From Gordonia mangrovi (GTDB taxonomy: Bacteria; Actinomycetota; Actinomycetes; Mycobacteriales; Mycobacteriaceae), in contig NZ_CP102850.1 in the NCBI RefSeq assembly GCF_024734075.1, positions 4,588,001-4,652,000 of the forward strand: 64,000 nucleotides of DNA. The letters are read 5' to 3'. The position numbers and the translations under genes were made by a program. Below, one piece after another: positions 1-8,680 of the stretch. The notes under the pieces were generated by a model, which made no database searches, was not told the DNA's origin, and worked only from the letters and a program-made list of their open reading frames with translations. How positions within the stretch are numbered: the stretch's first letter is position 1; the number at the start of each line of letters is the position of its first letter.

Positions 1-477
1 GGCGGGGTAGCCGCTCAGCGACACCGTCGCGTCCGCGGCGGTGCGTGCGGATTGCTGTAACAGACCGCGCATCCCGGCCACCGTGGACACCGTGGGGGTG
101 GGTGCGGCCGGCGTCGACGTGGCCGCGGGCGACGGTGTCGTCGACCCCGAATCTCCCGCGGCGCCGATGCGTGCGGCCGTGCGCTCGTCGAGTCGGGTGA
201 TCTCCTCGCGCAGAACCTGTGCGTGCTCGCCGCGCTGGTCCGCCACCACGCCGAGAGCGTTGGTGTACTCCGGCACCTGCGGGGCCAGCGCCCGCGCAGC
301 AGCCTGATCGGCCAGCGCTGCATCGGCAAGGGGTGCCAGTGCGGCCGCGGTGATCTGGTCCGGTGTCGGCCCCCGGTCGCAGGCAGCAACCGCGGACGCC
401 GCGACGCCGCCGGCCACGACGACCAGGCTGCCGCGCAGGACCGTACGGCGGGGGAGGGGTGTGGTCACGCGAGACAT
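1..477 (-). CDS. Tat-type lipoprotein, possible ferritin-like DUF4439 protein (3' end outside window)
   Basis: This partial gene runs off the left edge, leaving 159 codons. The N-terminus has a twin-arginine signal (PRRTVLRG at about residues 9-16), a short hydrophobic stretch, and a lipobox ending AVAAC, so the product is probably a membrane-anchored lipoprotein exported by Tat. The following helical Ala-rich segment contains DQRGEHAQVLREEI, which looks like the first helix pair of a ferritin-like fold, then a Ser/Pro/Thr/Ala linker. Placement divergent from rimP agrees with Ala-rich conserved genes next to rimP in mycobacteria. The signal is clear; the ferritin-like assignment is inference because the second half is missing. 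Confidence 0.6.
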   Translation of the reverse strand, partial: MSRVTTPLPRRTVLRGSLVVVAGGVAASAVAACDRGPTPDQITAAALAPLADAALADQAAARALAPQVPEYTNALGVVADQRGEHAQVLREEITRLDERTAARIGAAGDSGSTTPSPAATSTPAAPTPTVSTVAGMRGLLQQSARTAADATVSLSGYPA

Positions 478-634
478 GATGCCAGCAGATGCGCCGCGTG
501 CGAGCATGCGCCGGTCAGCCGCTCCTCGTCTGGGCCGCAATGGTCTACGATGGTCCACTGCACACGAGCGGTCGGTGACCGCCGTGCTCATGTCCACCGC
601 ATTCGTCGCGACAACTGAAGACCAGGAGGCGCTC

Positions 635-1180
635 GTGCCGCTCACCGCCGACCAGGTGCGCCGACTCGTCGAACCGGTCGTGGCCGCCCAGGGCTTCGAC
701 CTCGAGGACGTACACCTCACCCACTCCGCCGGCCGGACCGACCTCAGCATCGTCGTCGACCGCGACGGCGGTGGCGAGCTCGACGTCCTCGCCGGTCTCA
801 GCCGGCAGCTCTCCGACATCCTCGACCAGGCGCCGGAGACCGCCGATGCCGCCTACGTGCTGGAGGTCACCTCACCCGGCGTGGATCGTCCGCTCACGCT
901 GCCTCGCCACTGGCGCCGCGCCGCGGGCCGCAAGGTGACCGTCGACTTCGCCGACGCCGACAATGCGGCGGCGCACCTGCGCGGCCGGGTCGGTGCGGTC
1001 GACGACGACGCGGTCGAGATCGTCGTCAACAACCGTGGACGCCTGAGCAGCACCCGGGTGGTGCTGACATCGGTGACCAACGCCGTGGTGGGCGTCGATT
1101 TCTCCCGCCCGAGTGTCGCCGAGCTCGAGTTGTGCGGCCTCGATGCCGACGAGATCGCACGTCGTCGCGCGGCGTCCTGA
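635..1180 (+). CDS. rimP: Ribosome maturation factor RimP
   Basis: This 181-residue protein acts in late assembly of the 30S subunit. The central motif YVLEVTSPGVDRPLT (LEVSSPGxxRPL in the family) and the acidic C-terminus after FSRPSVAELEL are diagnostic. I chose GTG 635 because AGGAGG (624-629) sits five bases upstream and the length matches the roughly 180-residue family. An in-frame ATG at 590 would add 15 residues and cannot be excluded. It is the first gene of the rimP-nusA-ylxR-infB-rbfA cluster. Confidence 0.93.
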   Translation: MPLTADQVRRLVEPVVAAQGFDLEDVHLTHSAGRTDLSIVVDRDGGGELDVLAGLSRQLSDILDQAPETADAAYVLEVTSPGVDRPLTLPRHWRRAAGRKVTVDFADADNAAAHLRGRVGAVDDDAVEIVVNNRGRLSSTRVVLTSVTNAVVGVDFSRPSVAELELCGLDADEIARRRAAS

Positions 1181-1220
1181 CCGAACATCCGCCACCGGCG
1201 CATTCACAAATCGCATGGAA

Positions 1221-1322
1221 CTACGCACAATCAACACTGCGCACAATCAAAACTGCGCACAATCAAATCGGACAAGTGAATATGGCCCGACAAGTGAATA
1301 GGAGCCACAAATGAATAGGAGA
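1221..1322 (+). repeat. Two adjacent short tandem arrays between rimP and nusA
   Basis: Three 16-bp units (1221-1236, 1237-1252, 1253-1268) share the core cgcacaatcaa. They are followed by nearly three units of about 18 bp (1271-1288, 1289-1306, 1307-1322) sharing acaagtgaata. The last two units each carry a Shine-Dalgarno-like aataggag, so the nusA ribosome-binding site lies inside the second array. The spacer is locally AT-richer than its surroundings. Confidence 0.85.
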
Positions 1323-1330
1323 ACCGCCAG

Positions 1331-2368
1331 ATGAACATCGACATCAACGCGCTGCGGATGATCGAGGCCGACAAGGGCATCTCCATCGAGACGGTGATCA
1401 CCGCGATCGAGACCGCCCTGCTGACGGCCTACCGGCACACCGACGGCTTCGCACCGCACGCCCGCATCGACGTGAACCGCAAGAGCGGTGCGGTGCGAGT
1501 GCTCGCGCAGGAACTCGACGACAACGGCGTCGTTGTCCACGAGTGGGACGACACCCCGGAGGGCTTCGGCCGGATCGCCGCCACGACGGCACGCCAGGTG
1601 ATCTTGCAGCGCCTCCGCGATGCGGAGAACGAGAAGAATTTCGGTGACTTCGCCACCCACGAGGGTGAGATCGTCGGCGGCGTCGTGCAGGCCGACGCCC
1701 GGGCCAACGCACGCGGGATGATCGTGGTGCAGATCGGCAGCGACGCCAACAGCGCCGAGGGGGTCATTCCGCCCGCCGAGCAAGTGCCGGGCGAAACCTA
1801 CGAGCACGGTGATCGCATCAAGTGCTACGTCGTGGGGGTCTCGCGGGGATCTCGAGGGCCGCAGATCACCCTGTCGCGTACCCATCCGAATCTCGTGCGC
1901 AAGCTGTTCTCGCTCGAGGTGCCCGAGATCGAGGACGGGTCCGTGGAGATCGTCGCCGTCGCCCGCGAGGCCGGACACCGCTCCAAGATCGCCGTGCACA
2001 CCGGAGTGAGCGGACTCAACGCCAAGGGTGCGTGCATCGGTCCGATGGGACAGCGAGTGCGCAATGTGATGAGCGAACTGGCGGGCGAGAAGATCGACAT
2101 CATCGATTACGACACCGATCCCGGGGTGTTCGTCGGGAATGCACTGTCGCCGGCGAAGGTTGTCTCTGTGGAGGTCGTCGATCTCGCCGGGAAGGCGGCA
2201 CGCGTCGTGGTCCCTGACTATCAGCTGTCGTTGGCGATCGGCAAGGAAGGCCAGAACGCCCGGCTCGCCGCCCGGCTGACCGGCTGGCGGATCGATATCC
2301 GCTCCGATGCCGATCCGGCGCCGCCGGCCGCGCACAGCGGCCGGTCGGGCGTCTCGCACGCCGACTGA
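1331..2368 (+). CDS. nusA: Transcription termination/antitermination factor NusA
   Basis: This RNA-polymerase-associated factor of 345 residues has the short actinobacterial form without the C-terminal acidic repeats of enterobacteria. The N-terminal RNAP-binding domain (about 1-125) begins [18 protein letters not shown]. An S1 domain follows (about 130-200), then two KH domains with [14 protein letters not shown] and [20 protein letters not shown] 1331 is preceded by AGGAG at 1317-1321. It sits 150 bp after rimP across the tandem-repeat spacer. Confidence 0.97.
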   Translation: MNIDINALRMIEADKGISIETVITAIETALLTAYRHTDGFAPHARIDVNRKSGAVRVLAQELDDNGVVVHEWDDTPEGFGRIAATTARQVILQRLRDAENEKNFGDFATHEGEIVGGVVQADARANARGMIVVQIGSDANSAEGVIPPAEQVPGETYEHGDRIKCYVVGVSRGSRGPQITLSRTHPNLVRKLFSLEVPEIEDGSVEIVAVAREAGHRSKIAVHTGVSGLNAKGACIGPMGQRVRNVMSELAGEKIDIIDYDTDPGVFVGNALSPAKVVSVEVVDLAGKAARVVVPDYQLSLAIGKEGQNARLAARLTGWRIDIRSDADPAPPAAHSGRSGVSHAD

Positions 2369-2401
2369 GCAGCCGGTTGTCCGAGAACACCTATGGCGCG
2401 C

Positions 2402-2407
2402 TAGACT
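2402..2407 (+). promoter_or_regulatory. TAGACT box directly upstream of ylxR, leaderless-type start
   Basis: TAGACT ends five bases before the ylxR ATG, the geometry expected when transcription begins at the start codon. There is no Shine-Dalgarno sequence. A separate promoter inside the rimP-infB cluster is inferred from this. Confidence 0.45.
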
Positions 2408-2412
2408 GATCG

Positions 2413-2772
2413 ATGGTTCAGCGAAGACTGTTGACACCACCCCAGGACCGAACCCGGAACGACGGTTTCGCCCGCCCCGGGCCGGTCCGGATGTGTGTCG
2501 GCTGTCGGCAGCGCGCCGAAGCAACCGACTTGGTTCGGGTTGCCGTCCGACAGGGCGACGATCCACCACAGGTGGTTGTGGACACCGCGCGAACCATGCC
2601 GGGACGAGGCGCCTGGTTGCACCCGCGGCGGGACTGTGTGTCCGCGGCGGTGCGACGAAAGGCGTTCGGATCGGCACTGCGGGTGCCCGGTCTGACCGTG
2701 GACCCCGACGACCTCGCCGAAGCGATCGGTGAGATCACCGAAGAAGATGGCCGTAACGGCCGGAACAGGTAG
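2413..2772 (+). CDS. ylxR: YlxR family (DUF448) RNA-binding protein
   Basis: This small basic protein of 119 residues is conserved between nusA and infB in many bacteria. The motif RMCVGCRQRAEATDLVRVA carries the two cysteines and the GR-type turn typical of the family. The middle motif GRGAWLHPRRDC and the AVRRKAFGSALR segment complete the fold. The family binds RNA, and YlxR has been linked to RNase P and expression control in other bacteria; its role here is not shown by sequence. ATG 2413 fits the leaderless box upstream. Confidence 0.9.
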   Translation: MVQRRLLTPPQDRTRNDGFARPGPVRMCVGCRQRAEATDLVRVAVRQGDDPPQVVVDTARTMPGRGAWLHPRRDCVSAAVRRKAFGSALRVPGLTVDPDDLAEAIGEITEEDGRNGRNR

Positions 2773-2829
2773 CAGAAGACATGAGCACACCGTGAAGAAC
2801 CCACGATGAGCGCGTATCGGACGTAAACC

Positions 2830-2859
2830 GAGGTCGTAGCGGGCAGCCCGCTCGACCTC
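2830..2859 (+). promoter_or_regulatory. Hairpin immediately upstream of the infB ribosome-binding site
   Basis: GAGGTCG (2830-2836) and AGCGGG (2838-2843) pair with CCCGCT (2847-2852) and CGACCTC (2853-2859) around a CAG loop, with one bulged T. The 13-bp stem ends a few bases before the infB Shine-Dalgarno region (GAGGAG, 2865-2870). No T-tract follows, so translational or processing control, or weak termination after ylxR, are all possible. Confidence 0.65.
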
Positions 2860-2874
2860 CAAGTGAGGAGAGCA

Positions 2875-5664
2875 GTGGCAGGCAAGGCCCGCGTGCATGA
2901 ACTGGCCAAAGAACTCGGCGTGACGAGCAAGCAGGTGCTCGAGCGTCTGAAGGAGCAGGGCGAGTTCGTCAAATCCGCGTCGTCGACGGTGGAGGCCCCC
3001 GTGGCTCGTCGACTCCGCGAATCATTCCCCAAGTCTTCCGGGGCCAAGGACGGCGGCAAGTCGGCGCCCAAACCCGGCGGTGCCCCCAAACCCGGAGCCA
3101 ACGGCTCCGGCGCGAAGCCCGGGCCGGCTCGGCCCGGCCCCAAGCCCGGTGCACCCGCTCCGGGGCCGACTCCGGCGACGGCGGCCAACGCCACTCCGGC
3201 GCCGGCTCCGACACCCGCGCCGACGCCGTCCCCGGCAAAGCAGAAGCCCGCGCCGGCACCCAAGCCGACGGCGCCTGCCGCGCAGGACACCGGCAGCGCC
3301 CCCGCCGCCCGGCCCGGACCGCGTCCCGGCCCCAAGCCCGGCCCACGTGCGCCGCGGGTCGGCAACAACCCGTACTCGTCTGCACCGACGCCCGCTCCGC
3401 GGCCGCAGGGACCCCGCCCCGGACCGGGGCAGGGTGGCCCGCGACCCGGCGGTGGTCGTCCCGGGGCCGGTGGACGCCCAGGTCAGGGTGGCGGTCGTCC
3501 CGCGCCCGGTCAGGGTGGACCTCGTCCTAGCCCCGGTAGCATGCCCCCGCGCCCCAGCCCCGGTGCGATGCCGAGCCGTGCCGCACGTCCGGACGCCGGA
3601 CGTCCCGGCCGCGGCGGACCCGGTGGTGGCGGTGGCCGCGGTGGCGGCGGCGGAGGCGGCGGCTTCCGTGGCGGACCCGGCGGCGGAGCTCCCGGTGGCG
3701 GCTTCCGCGGTCGCCCCGGTGGCGGCGGCGGTCGTGGTCGCGGTGGCGCGGCCGGTGCCTTCGGTCGTCCCGGCGGCGCACCCCGCAAGGGCCGCAAGTC
3801 GAAGCGTCAGAAGCGCCAGGAATACGACTCGATGCAGGCACCGGCAGTCGGCGGTGTCCGGCTGCCGCGCGGCAACGGTGAGACCATCCGGCTCGCCCGT
3901 GGCGCCTCGCTGTCGGACTTCGCCGACAAGATCGACGCCAACCCGGCATCGCTGGTCCAGGCGTTGTTCAACCTCGGCGAGATGGTCACGGCCACCGAGT
4001 CGGTCAACGACGAGACGCTGGAGCTGCTCGGCTCGGAGATGAACTACACCGTCCATGTCGTCAGCCCGGAGGACGAGGATCGCGAGCTCCTGGAGAGCTT
4101 CGATCTGTCCTACGGCGAGGACGAGGGCGGCGAAGAGGATCTCGAGCAGCGGCCGCCGGTGGTCACCGTCATGGGTCACGTCGACCACGGCAAGACCCGA
4201 TTGTTGGACACCGTCCGCAAGGCCAACGTCCGTGAGGCGGAGGCCGGCGGCATCACCCAGCACATCGGTGCCTACCAGGTGAACACCCACCTCAACGGCG
4301 ACGACCGCCTGATCACGTTCATCGACACCCCGGGTCACGAGGCGTTCACCGCCATGCGTGCCCGCGGTGCGAAGGCCACCGACATCGCGATCCTCGTGGT
4401 CGCGGCCGACGACGGCGTCATGCCGCAGACGGTGGAGGCGGTCAACCACGCCCAGGCGGCCGACGTGCCGATCGTGGTCGCGGTGAACAAGATCGACAAG
4501 GAAGGCGCCGACCCGGCGAAGATCCGCGGTCAGCTGACCGAATACGGCCTGATCCCCGAGGAGTACGGCGGCGAGACCATGTTCGTCGACATCTCGGCCA
4601 AGCAGGGCGACAACATCGACGCACTGCTCGAAGCGGTGCTGCTGACCGCCGACGCCTCACTGGATCTGCGGGCCAACCCGGACATGGACGCCCAGGGTGT
4701 CGCGATCGAGGCCCACCTCGACCGCGGCCGTGGCCCGGTGGCCACGGTGCTGGTCCAGCGCGGAACGCTCAAGGTCGGCGACTCGATCGTCGCGGGCGAC
4801 GCCTACGGTCGTGTCCGCCGCATGGTCGACGAACACGGCGACGACGTCGCCGAGGCGCTGCCATCGCGTCCGGTGCAGGTCATCGGCTTCACGTCGGTGC
4901 CCGGCGCAGGCGACAACCTGCTCGTCGTCGAGGAGGACCGCACCGCCCGGCAGATCGCCGACCGGCGCAACGCGCGCAAGCGCAACGCGTTGGCGGCTCG
5001 CAGCCGTAAGCGGATCAGCCTGGAAGACCTGGATTCGGCGCTCAAGGAGACCAGCCAGCTCAACCTCATCCTCAAGGGCGACAACTCGGGTACCGTCGAG
5101 GCGCTCGAAGAGGCTCTGCTCGGGATCGACATGGGCGACGAGGTCTCGCTGCGGGTCATCGACCGCGGTGTCGGTGGTGTCACCGAGACCAACGTCAACC
5201 TCGCCGCGGCGTCGGACGCGATCATCATCGGCTTCAACGTCCGTGCGGAGGGCAAGGCCACCGAGCTGGCCAACCGCGAGGGCGTCGACATCCGCTACTA
5301 CTCGGTGATCTACCAGGCCATCGACGAGATCGAGAGCGCGCTCAAGGGCATGCTCAAGCCGGTCTACGAAGAGGTGGAGCTCGGCCGCGCCGAGATCCGG
5401 GCCATCTTCAAGTCGTCGAAGGTCGGCAACATCGCCGGCTGCCTGGTCCAGTCGGGCATCATGCGGCGTAACGCCAAGGCCCGCCTGCTCCGCGACAACG
5501 TGGTCGTTGCCGAGAACCTGTCGATCGCCTCGTTGCGGCGTGAGAAAGACGACGCCACCGAGGTCCGCGAAGGCTACGAATGTGGTCTCACGTTGACGTA
5601 CAGCGACATCAAGGTCGACGACGTCATCGAGAGTTACGAATTGCAGGAAAAGCCGCGCGACTGA
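2875..5664 (+). CDS. infB: Translation initiation factor IF-2
   Basis: This GTPase delivers initiator tRNA to the ribosome; it is 929 residues long. An IF2_N module ([20 protein letters not shown]) opens the protein. A Pro/Gly/Arg-rich disordered linker with RGG-like runs follows (about 50-320), then a second IF2_N-like module ([17 protein letters not shown]). The G domain has G1 GHVDHGKT at 434-441, DTPGH near 484 and NKID at 538-541, followed by domains II-IV. GTG 2875 gives the N-terminus conserved in mycobacteria; the ATG-less extension from 2863 is not needed. The last 60 bp are repeated after the stop. Confidence 0.98.
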   Translation: MAGKARVHELAKELGVTSKQVLERLKEQGEFVKSASSTVEAPVARRLRESFPKSSGAKDGGKSAPKPGGAPKPGANGSGAKPGPARPGPKPGAPAPGPTPATAANATPAPAPTPAPTPSPAKQKPAPAPKPTAPAAQDTGSAPAARPGPRPGPKPGPRAPRVGNNPYSSAPTPAPRPQGPRPGPGQGGPRPGGGRPGAGGRPGQGGGRPAPGQGGPRPSPGSMPPRPSPGAMPSRAARPDAGRPGRGGPGGGGGRGGGGGGGGFRGGPGGGAPGGGFRGRPGGGGGRGRGGAAGAFGRPGGAPRKGRKSKRQKRQEYDSMQAPAVGGVRLPRGNGETIRLARGASLSDFADKIDANPASLVQALFNLGEMVTATESVNDETLELLGSEMNYTVHVVSPEDEDRELLESFDLSYGEDEGGEEDLEQRPPVVTVMGHVDHGKTRLLDTVRKANVREAEAGGITQHIGAYQVNTHLNGDDRLITFIDTPGHEAFTAMRARGAKATDIAILVVAADDGVMPQTVEAVNHAQAADVPIVVAVNKIDKEGADPAKIRGQLTEYGLIPEEYGGETMFVDISAKQGDNIDALLEAVLLTADASLDLRANPDMDAQGVAIEAHLDRGRGPVATVLVQRGTLKVGDSIVAGDAYGRVRRMVDEHGDDVAEALPSRPVQVIGFTSVPGAGDNLLVVEEDRTARQIADRRNARKRNALAARSRKRISLEDLDSALKETSQLNLILKGDNSGTVEALEEALLGIDMGDEVSLRVIDRGVGGVTETNVNLAAASDAIIIGFNVRAEGKATELANREGVDIRYYSVIYQAIDEIESALKGMLKPVYEEVELGRAEIRAIFKSSKVGNIAGCLVQSGIMRRNAKARLLRDNVVVAENLSIASLRREKDDATEVREGYECGLTLTYSDIKVDDVIESYELQEKPRD

Positions 5665-5745
5665 CGATCGATGACGTCGTCGACGGACATCAAGGTCGAC
5701 GACGTCATCGAGAGCTACGAACTGCAGGAGAAGCCGCGCGACTGA
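5605..5745 (+). repeat. Direct duplication of the infB 3' end across its stop codon
   Basis: Positions 5605-5664 (last 19 codons plus TGA of infB) recur at 5686-5745 with three differences in 60 bp. The offset of 81 bp keeps the second copy in the infB frame. All three differences are synonymous (Ser AGT/AGC, Leu TTG/CTG, Glu GAA/GAG), so both copies encode the same tail ending YELQEKPRD. The 21 bp between them have no obvious function. Confidence 0.95.
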
Positions 5746-5764
5746 GTCCACCGCGACCACCCAT

Positions 5765-5810
5765 CTCCCCTTCGGTCTGCGCGCCGCTGCGCATACAGAC
5801 CGAAGGGGAG
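5765..5810 (+). terminator. Strong hairpin between infB and rbfA
   Basis: CTCCCCTTCGGTCTG (5765-5779) is perfectly complementary to CAGACCGAAGGGGAG (5796-5810), giving a 15-bp stem; a small inner TGCGC/GCGCA stem lies within the loop. No run of T follows (the next bases are tagtttccc). It is either a T-poor actinobacterial terminator or an RNA-processing site, only 26 bp before rbfA. Confidence 0.7.
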
Positions 5811-5836
5811 TAGTTTCCCAGTGGAAAGGACCAATC

Positions 5837-6301
5837 ATGGCTGATTCGGCACGAGCCGCCCGCTTGGCGAAGCGCATCTCGTCCATCGTCGCCTCGGCGA
5901 TCGGCACCGAGATCAAGGACCCCCGGCTCGCCCACGTCACCATCACCGACGCACGCGTCACCAACGATCTGCACGATGCGACGATCTTCTACACCGTGAT
6001 GGGCGAATCCATCGACGCCGAACCGGATTACGATGCCGCCGCAGCCGGATTGGCAAAGGCCACCGGCATCCTCCGCTCCAAGGTGGGGGCCGGCACCGGG
6101 GTGCGGTTCACCCCGACGCTGACCTTCGTGCTCGACACCGTGCCCGATGCCGCGCGCCAGATGGAGGAACTCGTCGCCCGCGCCCGCGCCAACGACGAAC
6201 TGGTGGCACGACAGGCGGCGACCGCCACCCCCGCGGGTGAGGCCGACCCCTACCGCAGCAGCGACGACGAACCCGCCGACGAGGACGGTTCCCAGGAGTG
6301 A
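5837..6301 (+). CDS. rbfA: 30S ribosome-binding factor RbfA
   Basis: RbfA is a small KH-fold protein that binds immature 30S subunits. The 154-residue product has the family core [17 protein letters not shown] and the C-terminal [18 protein letters not shown]. The last 30 residues are acidic and probably disordered. AGGA (5826-5829) precedes ATG 5837. The gene overlaps nrnA by four bases, which suggests translational coupling. Confidence 0.96.
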   Translation: MADSARAARLAKRISSIVASAIGTEIKDPRLAHVTITDARVTNDLHDATIFYTVMGESIDAEPDYDAAAAGLAKATGILRSKVGAGTGVRFTPTLTFVLDTVPDAARQMEELVARARANDELVARQAATATPAGEADPYRSSDDEPADEDGSQE

Positions 6302-7254
6302 CGGCCGCGACCAGCAAGGCGGTCGCCGGCGCTCTGAGCGGTGCGCCCGCCGTGACCATCCTCTGCCACGTCCGCCCGGACGCGGACACCATCGGCAGCG
6401 GGCTGGCGCTCGGCTTGGCCTTGACCCGGCTCGGGGCCGAGGTGGAGGTGGCCTTCCCGGACACCGTCGCGTTGCCCGCGGTTCTCGGTGAACTGCCCGG
6501 CAGCAAGCTGCTGGTGCCGGCCGCCGAGGTGGTCGGGCACCCGGTGGTGGTGTCGGTGGATGCCGCCAGCCTGGGCCGGCTCGACGAGCTGGCGCCGGTG
6601 TTCTCGGCCGCCGACTGTTCGGTGACGATCGATCACCACGCGTCCAACGACGGGTTCGGTGACCACGATCTGATCGACCCGTCGGCCGACTGCACCGCCG
6701 TGCTGGTGTTGGCGGTGCTCGACGACCTCGGGATCGAGCTCGACGCCGACATCGCCACCTGCCTGTACGCCGGGGTGGTCACCGACACCGGTTCGTTCCG
6801 GTGGGCCCGCCCCGATTCGTTCCGGATCACCGCCCGACTGCTCGACGCCGGCGTCGACGGGCGGGCATGGAGCCGCGCGCTCATCGACAGCCACCCGTTC
6901 GCATGGTTCTCCATGGTGTCGACGGTGCTGGCCGGCGCACGCCTCGATCCGCACGCCTGCAACGGCGAGGGCATCGTCTACGCAGTTGTCTCCCACGACA
7001 TCCTCTCGGCGATGAGTTGGGAGGAGTCGGAGAGCGTCATCGACCTCGTGCGCACCGCGGTGGAGGCCGAAGTCGCCGCGGTATTCAAGGAAACCGCGCC
7101 CGGCGAGTGGACGGTGTCGCTGCGCTCCAAGCGCACCGTCGACCTCGTGCCCATCGCAGCCGCCCGCGGCGGCGGCGGCCATCGGCATGCCTCGGGATAC
7201 AGCGACACCGGCACCGCCGACGACGTCGTCGCGCGACTGGTGGAGTCCCTCTGA
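6298..7254 (+). CDS. nrnA: DHH/DHHA1 phosphoesterase: oligoribonuclease / pAp phosphatase NrnA
   Basis: This cytosolic Mn-dependent enzyme degrades short oligonucleotides and 3'-phosphoadenosine 5'-phosphate, and in mycobacteria also pApA from cyclic di-AMP. The metal-binding motifs are visible: [11 protein letters not shown] (from residue 24), DHH at 112-114, and the C-terminal [10 protein letters not shown] of the DHHA1 domain. The 318-residue length is typical. GTG 6298 overlaps the rbfA stop in the same arrangement as Rv2837c in M. tuberculosis. Confidence 0.92.
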   Translation: MTAATSKAVAGALSGAPAVTILCHVRPDADTIGSGLALGLALTRLGAEVEVAFPDTVALPAVLGELPGSKLLVPAAEVVGHPVVVSVDAASLGRLDELAPVFSAADCSVTIDHHASNDGFGDHDLIDPSADCTAVLVLAVLDDLGIELDADIATCLYAGVVTDTGSFRWARPDSFRITARLLDAGVDGRAWSRALIDSHPFAWFSMVSTVLAGARLDPHACNGEGIVYAVVSHDILSAMSWEESESVIDLVRTAVEAEVAAVFKETAPGEWTVSLRSKRTVDLVPIAAARGGGGHRHASGYSDTGTADDVVARLVESL

Positions 7255-7283
7255 GCGAGGCGGAACTCTCCGGCGGGCCGGCG

Positions 7284-8615
7284 GTGAGTGGTCGGCGCAT
7301 CGGTGTGCTCACCGTATCCGCGCTGGCCGTCCTCATCGCGCCGCCGCTGTATCTGCTCCTCGATCTCGCCGTGGTGGGACGGCTCGGCGGCAACGAACTC
7401 GCCGCGCTCGGCGTGGGCACGCTGGTGCTGTCGGTGATCAGTACGCAGCTGACCTTTCTCTCCTACGGCACCACCGCCCGCTCGGCCCGCCGATACGGCG
7501 CCGGCGACCGGAGCGGCGCGATATCCGAAGGGATACAGGCGAGTTGGATCGCGCTCGGCGTGGGCATCGCACTGGTCGCAGTGATGTATCCGTTGGCGCC
7601 GGTGGTCATGCGGGTGCTCGTCGGTACGGGTTCGGCCGACTCGCAACAGGTGGTCGACGATGCGACCGACTGGCTGCGAATCGCGATGTTCGGCGTTCCA
7701 CTGATCCTGCTGTCGATGGCCGGCAATGGCTGGATGCGCGGGGTGCAGGACACCCGGCGCCCGGTCCTCTACGTGGTCGCGGGGTTGTCGGTGGCCGCGG
7801 TGCTCGTCGTCGGTCTCACCCACGGTGTCGGTTGGTTTCCCCGGCTGGGGCTGCCCGGTAGTGCGGTCGCAAATCTCGTGGGGCAGGGGCTGACCGGGTT
7901 GTTGTTCGCTGTGCGGGTGATCCGCGAGATACGCGGGTCGGCGACGCCGCGGATCGCTCCCGACCGAACGGTGATCGGCGCCCAGCTGGTGATGGCCCGC
8001 GACCTGGTATTGCGCAGCCTGTCGTTCCAGGTGTGCTTTCTGTCGGCCGCGGCGGTGGCGGCGCGGTTCGGTGTGCAGGCCGTCGCGGCCCATCAGGTGG
8101 TGCTGCAACTGTGGGAGTTCATGTCGTTGTTCCTCGACTCGCTGGCCATCGCCGCGCAGTCACTGGTCGGAGCCGCGCTCGGCGGCGGTGCCGTCGCCTC
8201 TGCGGTGGGGATCGCGCGGCGCGTGACCGTGGTGTCGGTGGTGGCGGCCGGAGCGGCGGCTGCGGTCTTCGCGCTCGGCGCGTCGCTGATCCCGCGCCTG
8301 TTCACCTCCGACCCGGAGATCCTGGACGCGATCGCGACGCCGTGGTGGTTCTTTGTCGCGATGCTGCCGATCGCCGGGATCGTGTTCGCGCTCGACGGTG
8401 TGCTGCTCGGCGCCGGCGACGCCCGATTCCTGCGCACCGCCACCCTGGCCGCGGCGTTGGGCGGGTTCCTGCCGCTGATCTGGTTGTCGCTCGTATTCGA
8501 CTGGGGTCTCGCCGGTATCTGGACCGGCCTGGTGGTGTTCATGGTGTCACGGTTGGCCGCCGTCGTTGTTCGGGTGCGCTCGGGGCACTGGCGCCGCACC
8601 GGCACCCAGACCTGA
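7284..8615 (+). CDS. dinF: MATE family efflux transporter, DinF type
   Basis: This integral membrane exporter of 443 residues has about 12 hydrophobic segments. The start region PLYLLLDLAVVGRLGGNELAAL matches the first helix and loop of DinF-type MATE proteins. I chose GTG 7284, giving VSGRRIGVLTVSALAVL; the reading frame is open farther upstream inside nrnA but that part is not MATE-like. It lies 29 bp after nrnA and closes the rbfA operon, as Rv2836c does in M. tuberculosis. The substrate cannot be inferred. Confidence 0.88.
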   Translation: MSGRRIGVLTVSALAVLIAPPLYLLLDLAVVGRLGGNELAALGVGTLVLSVISTQLTFLSYGTTARSARRYGAGDRSGAISEGIQASWIALGVGIALVAVMYPLAPVVMRVLVGTGSADSQQVVDDATDWLRIAMFGVPLILLSMAGNGWMRGVQDTRRPVLYVVAGLSVAAVLVVGLTHGVGWFPRLGLPGSAVANLVGQGLTGLLFAVRVIREIRGSATPRIAPDRTVIGAQLVMARDLVLRSLSFQVCFLSAAAVAARFGVQAVAAHQVVLQLWEFMSLFLDSLAIAAQSLVGAALGGGAVASAVGIARRVTVVSVVAAGAAAAVFALGASLIPRLFTSDPEILDAIATPWWFFVAMLPIAGIVFALDGVLLGAGDARFLRTATLAAALGGFLPLIWLSLVFDWGLAGIWTGLVVFMVSRLAAVVVRVRSGHWRRTGTQT

Positions 8616-8668
8616 CGTGACGTCGCGGCCTGAGGTCGGGCGGGTCCGAGTGACCGCGCCCACATCGT

Positions 8669-8674
8669 TAGGCT
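8669..8674 (+). promoter_or_regulatory. TAGGCT box for pptH, leaderless-type start
   Basis: TAGGCT is followed by gaggag and then ATG 8681, a gap of six bases. The gaggag touches the ATG and is too close to act as a Shine-Dalgarno site, so a leaderless transcript is the simplest reading. Confidence 0.45.
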
Positions 8675-8680
8675 GAGGAG

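Noticed and set aside
1221-1322. CRISPR-like array
   Set aside because: Units are 16-18 bp and contiguous, with no unique spacers and no cas genes nearby.
5765-5810. Riboswitch between infB and rbfA
   Set aside because: Only a single long hairpin is present; no conserved aptamer elements could be recognized.
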